Positions 51,869 to 59,658 of a stretch of 64,000 nt of DNA are shown in pieces. The notes beneath the pieces were generated by a model, which saw nothing but the letters and a program-made list of their open reading frames with translations, was not told the origin of the DNA and searched no databases. The position numbers were made by a program, and so were the translations under genes. The stretch covers positions 32,813 through 96,812 of the forward strand of contig JBFWOF010000022.1 in assembly GCA_050250665.1 (NCBI GenBank), read 5' to 3'. The DNA comes from JADKFD01 sp050250665. GTDB taxonomy: Bacteria > Pseudomonadota > Gammaproteobacteria > Xanthomonadales > SZUA-5. The stretch's first letter is position 1; every line of letters begins with the position of its first letter.

Positions 51869-54661
51869 TCAGCGGAACTTGTATTCCACCCCCAGATAGA
51901 AGGACCGGCCGCGCGGGTCGGTGTAGGTCGGGTCGTAGCTGGCGATGAAGTAATAGGCCTGGTTCGAGAACGGCGGTTCTTCGTCGAACACATTGAGCAC
52001 ACCGGCACGCACGCGCAGCTGTTCGTTGACCTTGTAGCTGCCGGTCAGATCCCAGAGCGAATAGGCTTTGACATCACGCGAGGGCAGGCGTGAATCGCTG
52101 ACCGGATCGTAGGTCGTGTTCTGGTCGCGATAGCTGGAGGAATAGTTGTTGGCGAAGGTCAGACCCAGCGGACCGCTGTCCCAGTTGAAGGCGATGCGAT
52201 GGCGCCAGCGCTGGATCACCTGGTCGTTGAGGAAGCGCCCGAGGTTGCTGCGATAGGGTTCCAGCGGACCGAACTGGCGTTCGTACTTGGTGATCAGGGT
52301 GCCGGTGAAATCGACACTGAAAGTGCCGTAATCGGTTTCTCCGGTGCTGAGACGGCTGCTGATGTCGAAGCCGGAGGTCTTGAGCTTGCCCTGGTTTTCC
52401 TTGCGCAGGATGATGTTGCTGATGAAGCCGTCTTCATCGCGCTCGATGTACAGGCCGTTGTACAGCTCCGGACTCTCGATGATGATCTGCTCGCCCAGCG
52501 TGCTGATCACGTCCTTCTTCTCCAGGTACCAGTATTCCAGTCCGATGTTGAAGGTCTCGCTGGGCTCGTAGACCGTGCCGAGCGAGAACTGCCGCGAGCG
52601 CTCCGGATCCAGATCCGGATTGCTCTGCCGCTCCACCGGCCACTGATCGGTACAGAAGTCGATGCTGCCTTCGGCATCGGCGCACTGCGGATCGGTGATC
52701 AGGCTGGAGGTCACGCCGAACACAGTGGGACGGTGCAGATCGTTCAGCGAGGGCGCGCGGAAGCCGGTGCCGGCCGAGCCGCGGACGATCAGATCCTCGC
52801 GCGGCTGCCAGCGCACGCCGAACTTGGGATTGAAGGTGGAGCCGACTTCCTCGTAGTCGTCGAAGCGCAGCGCCGCCTGCAGTTCCAGGGTCTCGCTGAC
52901 CGGCGCATTCAACTCGGCATAGGCCGAGGCGACATTGCGGCTGTCATTGCTGGGCAGGATGTCGGAGGGGTCACCGGGACCGAGCGAGCTGTCGCGGTCA
53001 CCGGCGATGTTGTTGCTGAGCAGCAGCGCCGAAGGCGTGAAGCGCTGCGATTCGCGACGCAACTCGCCGCCCAGCGCCAGACCGATATCGCCGCCCTCCA
53101 GTTCGCCGAGCGCGCGGGTGAAATTGAAATCGAAGCTCTCGCTGACGCCCTTGGACTTGCGCGCATCATCGTTGATGGTGATGTCGTCGAGCAGGGCCTG
53201 ACCCTGGGCCGAGGACGGGCCGAAGGGATTGATCAGGCCGGAACGCACCGCCGCGTCGAACTCGTCGAAGAGCACATAGCCATCGACGTAACTGTCGGTG
53301 GCCTTGTTCTCGCTGCGCACCAGACCGAGGCTGTAATCCCAGTCGCCGGCGATGCCTTCGGCACCGAGCACGATGCGGCTGCCCTCGCTGGTGACCTCGT
53401 TGCTGCGGTTGCCGGCCTCGGCCATGCGCAGGCGGATGCCGCTGAAGGTGCTCGGCAATCCGGGCGCGGACAGCGCCGTGCGATAGGGCTCGGGCAGCAC
53501 CGAAATCGGCAGATTGCGGATGCGCTGTGGATTCGGGCTGAGCCGATAGGTGGTCTCGGATTTGGTGTAGGACAGTTCGGCGAACAGGCGATGGCCGTCG
53601 GCCACCTCGACCGCGGCCCGCCCCATGAAGCCGATCTTGTCCGAGTCCGGGTAGATCTCGGTGTCCTTCATGTAGTCGTAGCTGCAGGCCACCGGACCGC
53701 CCGGCCCTTCGGGCGCATACACCGTCGCCGGCGGATTGCACTCGGGAGAGCTCGGATTGATGCGGTTGCGGGTGGTGCCCGGCGCCAGCAGGCCGGCGTT
53801 GATCAGCGCATTGCGCTGCGCCGAATTGATGTCGATATTGGCCGGATAGGTGTTGCTGGACATCAGCGCCGGCAGCAGATCGGCCAGCGGCCGGTCACGG
53901 ATGAAATCGCGCTGGCTCGAGCGCAGCGCACCCAGATGCTGCACATCGAGCACGCCGAAGACGTTGTAGCGGTCTGTGCTCATGTCACCGAAGCCGGCGC
54001 TGATGGTGGCGGTCTGCTTGTCGGCTCCGCCTTCCTGGGTATCGGCCCCGAGCAGGCTGAGATCGATGCCCTGATAATCGCTGCGGGTGATGAAGTTGAT
54101 GACGCCACCGATGGCATCGGAACCGTACAAGGCCGAGGCCCCGTCCTTCAGCACCTCGACACGCTCGATGGCGCCGGCCGGGATGTTGTTGAGATCGACA
54201 CCAGCCTCATCGCCGGGCGAGGCGAAGTTGGCCAGACGTCGGCCGTTGAGCAGGATCAGCGTGCTGGACACACCCACGCCGCGCAGATTGGCGCCGTTGA
54301 AACCGCGCTGACCGGAGGTGCCGTCGGTGATGCTGGCACCATCGGCGAGCGGCGCGGTGTTTGCGGTCAGGGTCTTGACCATTTCCGCCGCCGTGGTCAC
54401 GCCGCGGGTTTCGATCTCTTCACGGGTGATGATCTCGATCGGCAATGCGGTCTCGCCGTCGATGCGCTTGATGCGCGAGCCGGTGACGAATACCGTATCC
54501 ATCTCTGCCGCCTTGTCAGCGATCTGGGCGTCACTACTGCTGTCCTGGGCCGCGACCAGGCCGGCGGGCAACAACAGGGCCTGGGTCAGGGCCAGACGCA
54601 GCAGAGTCTGTCTGAGCGGAAGTTCGCCGCGGCGGGACGGGCGCGAGGTGCGAATGGTCAT
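51869..54661 (-). CDS. TonB-dependent outer-membrane receptor
   Basis: A 930-residue receptor from the ATG at 54661, which has AGGA 8 nt upstream; the frame continuing to 54856 is translated heptamer repeat. The signal peptide is LLRLALTQALLLPAGLVAA. The plug domain begins VFVTGSRIKR and includes LPIEIITREEIETRG, GVSSTLILLNGRR and VEVLKDGASALYGSDAIGGVINFIT. The barrel ends YLGVEYKFR. The substrate is not shown by sequence. A tandem ArgR-like operator lies 119-160 bp upstream, so I infer that it imports an arginine-related substrate such as peptides or cyanophycin fragments. Confidence 0.93.
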   Translation of the reverse strand: MTIRTSRPSRRGELPLRQTLLRLALTQALLLPAGLVAAQDSSSDAQIADKAAEMDTVFVTGSRIKRIDGETALPIEIITREEIETRGVTTAAEMVKTLTANTAPLADGASITDGTSGQRGFNGANLRGVGVSSTLILLNGRRLANFASPGDEAGVDLNNIPAGAIERVEVLKDGASALYGSDAIGGVINFITRSDYQGIDLSLLGADTQEGGADKQTATISAGFGDMSTDRYNVFGVLDVQHLGALRSSQRDFIRDRPLADLLPALMSSNTYPANIDINSAQRNALINAGLLAPGTTRNRINPSSPECNPPATVYAPEGPGGPVACSYDYMKDTEIYPDSDKIGFMGRAAVEVADGHRLFAELSYTKSETTYRLSPNPQRIRNLPISVLPEPYRTALSAPGLPSTFSGIRLRMAEAGNRSNEVTSEGSRIVLGAEGIAGDWDYSLGLVRSENKATDSYVDGYVLFDEFDAAVRSGLINPFGPSSAQGQALLDDITINDDARKSKGVSESFDFNFTRALGELEGGDIGLALGGELRRESQRFTPSALLLSNNIAGDRDSSLGPGDPSDILPSNDSRNVASAYAELNAPVSETLELQAALRFDDYEEVGSTFNPKFGVRWQPREDLIVRGSAGTGFRAPSLNDLHRPTVFGVTSSLITDPQCADAEGSIDFCTDQWPVERQSNPDLDPERSRQFSLGTVYEPSETFNIGLEYWYLEKKDVISTLGEQIIIESPELYNGLYIERDEDGFISNIILRKENQGKLKTSGFDISSRLSTGETDYGTFSVDFTGTLITKYERQFGPLEPYRSNLGRFLNDQVIQRWRHRIAFNWDSGPLGLTFANNYSSSYRDQNTTYDPVSDSRLPSRDVKAYSLWDLTGSYKVNEQLRVRAGVLNVFDEEPPFSNQAYYFIASYDPTYTDPRGRSFYLGVEYKFR

Positions 54662-54779
54662 GGAGTAGGTCCTGAAGTGCGAAATCGGCAGTCTGGTGAG
54701 GGCCGGACCCAGGCAGCGGCCGGCTCGGGGGCGGACTGTACGCACCTCGAACCGGGCCGCCAGTGGCCACCGCGCCAGG

Positions 54780-54821
54780 CGTCGCCCTGCGGCAACTTGC
54801 TGTCGCTTGGAGGCAAGATTG
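54780..54821 (+). promoter_or_regulatory. candidate ArgR operator upstream of the TonB receptor
   Basis: Two direct half-sites with an exact 21-bp period: CGTCGC-N8-AA (54780-54795, 7 of 8) and TGTCGC-N8-AA (54801-54816, 8 of 8). The recalled P. aeruginosa ArgR site is two direct TGTCGC-N8-AA-N5 half-sites, which also gives a 21-bp period. An AraC-type ArgR is encoded in the same locus. Confidence 0.65.
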
Positions 54822-55107
54822 GGGGCACGGGGCATGGGGCATGGGGCATGGGGCATGGGGCATGGGGCATGGGGAAGGCTACGGACCTGGGGGCTCTTGT
54901 GGATCCAGACTTGTCCGGACGCTCTTCAGCCATGTGGCCAAAAGCATCCATACAAGTACGGACTCACAAGAGCCGGCGTTATTGCTTCCCCCGGACTTGA
55001 TCAGGGGGAAGCAATCCAGATGCAAGGTCGCACAGCACTGGACGGCTTCGTCACTGCGCTCATCTCCATGAACCCATGTCGTAACGTGTTGATTTGTAGT
55101 CGACGGT

Positions 55108-55180
55108 GTAGGTTGGGCTAAGCGCAGCGTGCCCAACAATGGCCGCTGGTGTTGGGCACGCTGCGCTTAGCCCAACCTAC
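55108..55180. repeat. 30-bp perfect inverted repeat, two facing GTAGGTTGGGC modules
   Basis: Arms 55108-55137 and 55151-55180 are perfectly complementary over 30 bp with a 13-nt spacer. Each arm is one GTAGGTTGGG...GTGCCCAAC module, also seen at 42062. It would form a very strong hairpin or cruciform upstream of the aotO-argR-aruFG operon. Confidence 0.9.
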
Positions 55181-55270
55181 AGCTCACAGCCCGTGGGCAA
55201 TGTCGGGCCGATACACGCGGCTCGCAATGACGCCGTACCCTGAGCCCCTCGCTCGCCCTCGTGCCCCAAG

Positions 55271-55307
55271 TTTCCCCAAAGCGACACCCGCTTGCGCTTT
55301 TGCGTTG
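55271..55307 (-). promoter_or_regulatory. candidate ArgR operator upstream of aotO-argR-aruFG
   Basis: On the minus strand TGTCGC-N8-AA is perfect (55286 to 55271). Exactly 21 bp before it lies CAACGC-N8-AA (55307 to 55292), matching in CGC and AA. It is about 95 bp upstream of the first gene of the operon. Confidence 0.5.
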
Positions 55308-55402
55308 GCACGCGGTGGCCGACGCAGCACATAGGACGGGCTTGGTGCCATGATCGGGTCCGGCCGCAAAGTGCGGCGCTGCCACTGCCGGATTCACTCA
55401 CC

Positions 55403-56533
55403 ATGCGTACTGAACAACACCTGTTGACGAGTTGCACGCCGGGCACCACGCGCGAATTGCAGAGCCTGCATTTCGGTCCGCTGGAGTCCGGTCGCAAGGC
55501 CGTCATCCAGGCCTCGCTGCATGCCGACGAGCCGCCGGGAATGCTGGTCGCCTACCATCTGCGCCGGGAACTGGCGGCACTGGAGGCCGAGCATCGGCTG
55601 CTCGGGGAAATCGTGCTGCTGCCCATGGCCAATCCGCTCGGACTGTCGCAACGGCTGCTGGGACGCACGCTGGGCCGTTTCGAACTCGGCTCCGGCGAGA
55701 ACTTCAATCGGCGCTACCAGGATCTGAGTTCGGCCACCTTTGCCAAGCTGAAGTCGGAGATCGACGCCGGACATCAACCGTCGATACCGAGCGTGCGATC
55801 GGCGCTGCGTCAGGCCTGCCGGGAACTGCCGGCGGAGAGCGAGTTGGCCAGCCTGCGCAAGATCCTGTTGCTGCAGTCCATCGATGCCGATCTGGTGCTG
55901 GATCTGCACTGCGACAGCGATGCGGTGATGCATCTGTATACGGCCAATCCGCTGTGGCCCCAGGTGGAAGCGCTGGCGCGACTGCTGGGCGCCGAGGTCA
56001 GCCTGCTGGCCACCGAGTCCGGCGGCGAGCCTTTCGATGAAAGCTGCTCGATGGTCTGGTCTCAGCTCAACCGGCGCTGGCAGGAGCATTCTGGCTTGCC
56101 CGGACCCTGGCCGGATGCCTGCATCGCCGTCACTGTCGAACTGCGTGGCGAAACCGACGTGAGTCATGAACTGGCCGAGCGCGATGCCAGCGCCATCCTG
56201 GCCTATCTGGCGCACCGCGGATTCATCGATGCGCGGCTGCCGGAACTGCCGCCGCTGTTGCGTGAGGCGACACCACTGGAGGGCTCGGTACCGGTGATCA
56301 GTCCCCGTGGCGGCGTGCTGGTCCACCGCCAGCTGCTGGGGCAATGGGTGCAGCGCGGTCAGTGCATCGCCGAGATCATCGACCCGCTGCGTGGTGAGGC
56401 CATCGATCTCTGCAGTCCGGTCGAAGGGCTGCTGTATGCGCGCGAGCACTCGCGAGTGGTCCATGCCGGCATGTCGATCGCCAAGGTGGCAGGCAGTGAG
56501 GCCGTCCGCAGCGGGCAGTTGCTGTCGGCCTGA
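55403..56533 (+). CDS. succinylglutamate desuccinylase/aspartoacylase family protein, AotO-like
   Basis: A 376-residue M14-type zinc deacylase. The zinc motif H-A-D-E (ASLHADEPPGM), the later LDLHCDSDAV with a third His, and the C-terminal domain with a biotinyl-like turn (CSPVEGLLYAREHSRVVHAGM) are present. In P. aeruginosa, AotO of the aotJQMOP-argR operon belongs to this family and sits next to argR; here the gene is also directly before argR. It could also stand in for AstE. The ATG at 55403 is chosen; the upstream frame is repeat DNA. Confidence 0.8.
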   Translation: MRTEQHLLTSCTPGTTRELQSLHFGPLESGRKAVIQASLHADEPPGMLVAYHLRRELAALEAEHRLLGEIVLLPMANPLGLSQRLLGRTLGRFELGSGENFNRRYQDLSSATFAKLKSEIDAGHQPSIPSVRSALRQACRELPAESELASLRKILLLQSIDADLVLDLHCDSDAVMHLYTANPLWPQVEALARLLGAEVSLLATESGGEPFDESCSMVWSQLNRRWQEHSGLPGPWPDACIAVTVELRGETDVSHELAERDASAILAYLAHRGFIDARLPELPPLLREATPLEGSVPVISPRGGVLVHRQLLGQWVQRGQCIAEIIDPLRGEAIDLCSPVEGLLYAREHSRVVHAGMSIAKVAGSEAVRSGQLLSA

Positions 56534-56551
56534 GCGGCGACGAAGCCGATC

Positions 56552-57577
56552 ATGTCCAAGCGCTACGGCTTCCTGCTGCTGCCGCGCTATTCCCTGCTCG
56601 ATCTGGCAGGCGCTTTGGCGGTGTTGCGCCAGGCCAACCAGCTGCTCGGTGGGCGCGCCATCGACACGCTGCTGCTGTCGCGCGATGGGCGCCCGGTGGC
56701 AGCAGCCGGCGGCGAGCAACTGCTGATCTCTCAGGGCCTGAACGGCGCCCTGATGTCGATCGACGGCCTGTTCATCATCAGCGATGCGCCACCGCAGGCC
56801 AGTGACGAGCCGTGGTTGCGTCAGCATCTGACTGCGGCCGGACAGCGTATTGCCCAGGCGCGCGGCGTGCTCGGCGGTATCGGCTGCGGCGCCCTGTGGT
56901 GGGCGCAAACCGGGCTGCTGGACGGCTATCGCTGCAGTGCCGCAACAGCGCCGGGGCAAGCCTCTGCGCTCGGCGGCGCCCTGCTCTCCAATCGCTACTG
57001 CGAAATCGACCGCAACCGATTGAGCTGCGCCGGTGGTACCAGTACGCTGGATCTGATGATTCAGTGGCTGTCTCAGGACTACGGTGAGCAATCAGGACGC
57101 CAGCTGATGGCGCACTTCGCGCTGGATCGGTTGCGCGGTGCCGACGAGCGCAGCAAACCTTCGGCAAGCGCAGGAACCGCGGCCTCCGCCAAGCTGGCCG
57201 AAGCCGTGGCCCTGATGGAAGCCAATCTGGGCGAGCCGCTGTCCACCGAGGACATTGCCGGACTGGTCGGGGTCTCGCGCCGACAGCTGGAACGGCTGTT
57301 CAAGCAGCATCTCGACACCCTGCCCTCGCGCTGGTATCTGGAGCAGCGGCTGGCGCGCGCACGTCGGCTGTTGCAGCAGAGCCCGCAATCGATACTTCAG
57401 ATTGGTCTCAGTTGCGGATTTGCGTCGGCCGCCCATTTCTCCAACGCCTATCGCAACTGTTTTGGCCATACGCCCCGCGATGAACGCAGCAGCCGTGCGG
57501 CTGCCTGGCGGCTGGCCGGAGCGAATCAGCGCCCGGCCGAAACCGGCGCCACCGATGCCGACAAGGAACCGACATGA
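56552..57577 (+). CDS. argR: AraC-family arginine regulator ArgR
   Basis: A 341-residue regulator. The N-terminal domain (1-185) is a DJ-1/PfpI-like amidotransferase fold (YGFLLLPRYSLLDLAGALAVLRQAN, GIGCGALWWAQTGLLDG with the nucleophile-position Cys). The C-terminal 100 residues are two AraC helix-turn-helix motifs (STEDIAGLVGVSRRQLERLFK and the IGLSCGFASAAHFSNAYRNCFGHTP segment). This is the layout of P. aeruginosa ArgR, which activates aot and aru genes with arginine. It is coupled to aruF by ATGA. It probably autoregulates through the site at 55271-55307. Confidence 0.85.
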   Translation: MSKRYGFLLLPRYSLLDLAGALAVLRQANQLLGGRAIDTLLLSRDGRPVAAAGGEQLLISQGLNGALMSIDGLFIISDAPPQASDEPWLRQHLTAAGQRIAQARGVLGGIGCGALWWAQTGLLDGYRCSAATAPGQASALGGALLSNRYCEIDRNRLSCAGGTSTLDLMIQWLSQDYGEQSGRQLMAHFALDRLRGADERSKPSASAGTAASAKLAEAVALMEANLGEPLSTEDIAGLVGVSRRQLERLFKQHLDTLPSRWYLEQRLARARRLLQQSPQSILQIGLSCGFASAAHFSNAYRNCFGHTPRDERSSRAAAWRLAGANQRPAETGATDADKEPT

Positions 57578-58650
57578 GCAAGCCCAAGGCCGGACCCGCG
57601 CAATTTCTGCTGCGCCCCTGCGCGGCCGACGATCTCCCTGCGCTGGAGCGCTTTGCCGCGGCCAGCCCCGTAGGCATCACCACGCTGCCACTGGATCGCG
57701 CCTTCCTCACCGACCGGCTGCAGCGCTCGATCCATTCCTTTGCCACCGAGGATGTCAGTGGTGAGGAAATCTATCTGTTTGCGCTGGAAGAACTGGCCAC
57801 CGGCAATGTCATCGGCATCAGCGGCATTGCCGCCCGCGCCGGCTTTTCCGATCGCTTCTACAGTTTTCGCAACGAGTTCGTGGTGCACAGCAGCAAGCCA
57901 CTGGGCGTCAGCAACCGCATCCATACCCTGCATCTGTGTCACGACCTCAGCGATGTCACCCTGCTGATCAGCTACCACGTCGATCCGGCCTTTGTGGGCA
58001 CGCTGGCGCCGCAGTTGCTGTCGCGGGCGCGGCTGCTGTTCATTGCCCAGCACGCCGAACGCTTTGCCGACCGGGTGGCGGCCGAGAGCGCCGGCCTGGC
58101 CGACGACAACGGTCGCTGTCCCTTCTGGGATGCCGTCGGCCGACGCTTCTTCGGCATGGACTACCCGACCGTCGAGCGCCTGACCGGTGGCCGAAGCAAG
58201 GCCTTCATTGCCGATCTGATGCCGCCCTCCCCGATCTACGTGCCGCTGTTGCCGGAAGAGGCGCAGTGGGCTATCGGCCAGCTGCATCCGGTGGCCGAGC
58301 TGCCGTTCTCGATCCTGCTCGACGAGGATTTCGACACCGACACCTACGTCGACATCTTCGATGGCGGGCCTACCGTGCAGGAGCGCCTGGCCATGCTCAA
58401 GAGCGTGTCACGCTCACGCCTGCTGCGGGCCGAGCGGCGTAGCGTTGCCACCGGCGCCAGCGCTGCCAGCAGTCCGCACTTGGTCATCAACGGCAGTCGC
58501 CCGCAATTCCGGGCGCTGCTGCTGGATCTGGGCCCCGAGGGCGAGCGCCTGCCGCTCGACGCCGCCACCCTGGAACTGCTGGCGATGGCGCCGGGCGATA
58601 TCGCCCGAGTGGCCGAGTTTGATTCATTCCCCGCTGGAGAGCAGCCATGA
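57574..58650 (+). CDS. aruF: arginine/ornithine N-succinyltransferase subunit alpha (AruF)
   Basis: A 358-residue AstA-family acyltransferase. Seen: LLRPCAADDLPALERFAAASPVGITTLP at the N-terminus, FRNEFVVHSSKPLGVSNRIHTLHLCHDLS, CPFWDAVGRRFFGMDYPTVERLTG, and HPVAELPFSILLDEDFDTDTYVDIFDGGPTV. It transfers succinyl from succinyl-CoA to arginine, the first step of the AST pathway. It is coupled at both ends by ATGA overlaps (argR, aruG). Confidence 0.93.
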   Translation: MSKPKAGPAQFLLRPCAADDLPALERFAAASPVGITTLPLDRAFLTDRLQRSIHSFATEDVSGEEIYLFALEELATGNVIGISGIAARAGFSDRFYSFRNEFVVHSSKPLGVSNRIHTLHLCHDLSDVTLLISYHVDPAFVGTLAPQLLSRARLLFIAQHAERFADRVAAESAGLADDNGRCPFWDAVGRRFFGMDYPTVERLTGGRSKAFIADLMPPSPIYVPLLPEEAQWAIGQLHPVAELPFSILLDEDFDTDTYVDIFDGGPTVQERLAMLKSVSRSRLLRAERRSVATGASAASSPHLVINGSRPQFRALLLDLGPEGERLPLDAATLELLAMAPGDIARVAEFDSFPAGEQP

Positions 58651-59651
58651 ACGCGTGGAAGTTGCGTGCCGCCACCAGCGCCGATCTGCCCAGGCTGACC
58701 CGCCTGTTGCCCGCCTGGGAACTGGAACGTGCCAGCTTCATCGAGGATGAAGGCGATTCCCTGTTGTTGCTGGCTTTCCCAATGCAGACAAGCGCTACCG
58801 AGGAGCCGCCGCTGGCCTGTGTGCAGCTGCGCCGCCGGATCGGCCTCTCGCAGCCGCGATACTGGTATCACGTCGGCGTGGTCGTACACGCGGCGGCGGA
58901 ACTCGGGATGTTCCGGCGCGAGCGCACGCTGTTGCTGGGCAATGACCACACCGGCGCTACCGAGCTGAGCGATTTTGCCGTGGATGACCAACTCGCCACT
59001 GCAGCGCAACAGCGCGAGCTGCCCTCGGTGCTGGTGCGCGCGGCGCTGTTGCTGCTGTATCGGGATTGGCAGCTGCAGGCGGAAGCCGGCAGCCAGCCGC
59101 CCAAGGTCATCGCTGCGGTGCCGGGGCGGCGCGATGCCAGCGGCCACAGCCCGTTCTGGCAGGGTCTGGGACGCCACTTCTACCCGGGCGATGTCGATCA
59201 GGCCCAGGCCCGTTTCGGCCAACTCTGGCAGACCCATGTGGCTGCGCTGCTGCCGCGACATCCGCTGGTGGTGTCGATACTGCACGAGAGCGCCCAGGCT
59301 GCCATCGGCGCCATGGACGAGGCTGCCATGCCCTGGTGCGATGCGCTGCGTCGGGCCGGTTTGCGCGCCGGCCAGTACCTGAATCTGTTTGATGCCGGAC
59401 CGGTCTTCGAGGCGCCGCTCGATCTGCTGCGCTGTTCCGGCGCCGTGGGCTCCCATGCGCTCGACCTCGGCCCTTCTGCCAGTCAGCCGGCGCCGGTGCT
59501 GCTGACGGCCGACAGCGGCAGCGAGGTGTACATCGCCCGGGCGAGCATCCACGGCGATGGCCGGGTGTCGCTGAGTCCGGAACAGGTCGAGCTGTTCGGC
59601 CTGCACGGTCTGCGCCGGGTCTGGGCCATGTCCACCGATGATGCCGCCTGA
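58647..59651 (+). CDS. aruG: arginine N-succinyltransferase subunit beta (AruG), diverged
   Basis: A 334-residue paralogue of aruF. It keeps the order of the AstA motifs: RRRIGLSQPRYWYHVGVVVHAAAELGM, SPFWQGLGRHFYPGDVDQAQARFG, and AGQYLNLFDAGPVFEAP. Many positions are looser than in aruF, fitting the second subunit of the heteromer. Stop at 59651 is only 7 bp from the stop of the convergent cyanophycinase gene. Confidence 0.88.
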   Translation: MNAWKLRAATSADLPRLTRLLPAWELERASFIEDEGDSLLLLAFPMQTSATEEPPLACVQLRRRIGLSQPRYWYHVGVVVHAAAELGMFRRERTLLLGNDHTGATELSDFAVDDQLATAAQQRELPSVLVRAALLLLYRDWQLQAEAGSQPPKVIAAVPGRRDASGHSPFWQGLGRHFYPGDVDQAQARFGQLWQTHVAALLPRHPLVVSILHESAQAAIGAMDEAAMPWCDALRRAGLRAGQYLNLFDAGPVFEAPLDLLRCSGAVGSHALDLGPSASQPAPVLLTADSGSEVYIARASIHGDGRVSLSPEQVELFGLHGLRRVWAMSTDDAA

Positions 59652-59658
59652 TCCGCGC

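Larger units (their letters stand above)
54662..55402. repeat. repeat mosaic between TonB receptor and aotO-like gene
   Basis: A divergent promoter region of 741 bp. It contains, in order: the ArgR-like operator, a seven-copy heptamer array (one GGGGCAC and six GGGGCAT, 54822-54870), a GGATCCAGACTTGTCCGGAC palindrome (about 54901), a GCAATCCAG-type module near 54975-55060, and a 30-bp perfect inverted repeat (55108-55180). A second ArgR-like site follows at 55271-55307. Confidence 0.8.

Noticed and set aside
54822..54870. Small ORFs translating to Pro-Cys/His/Ala repeats (M-P-H-A-P-C-P)
   Set aside because: They are translations of the GGGGCAT heptamer array with no independent start signal.
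52199..55000. A 933-codon open frame on the plus strand opposite the TonB receptor
   Set aside because: It is the antisense shadow of a GC-rich gene. The receptor frame has a signal peptide, plug and barrel motifs; the antisense one has no recognisable domain and ends in translated repeats.
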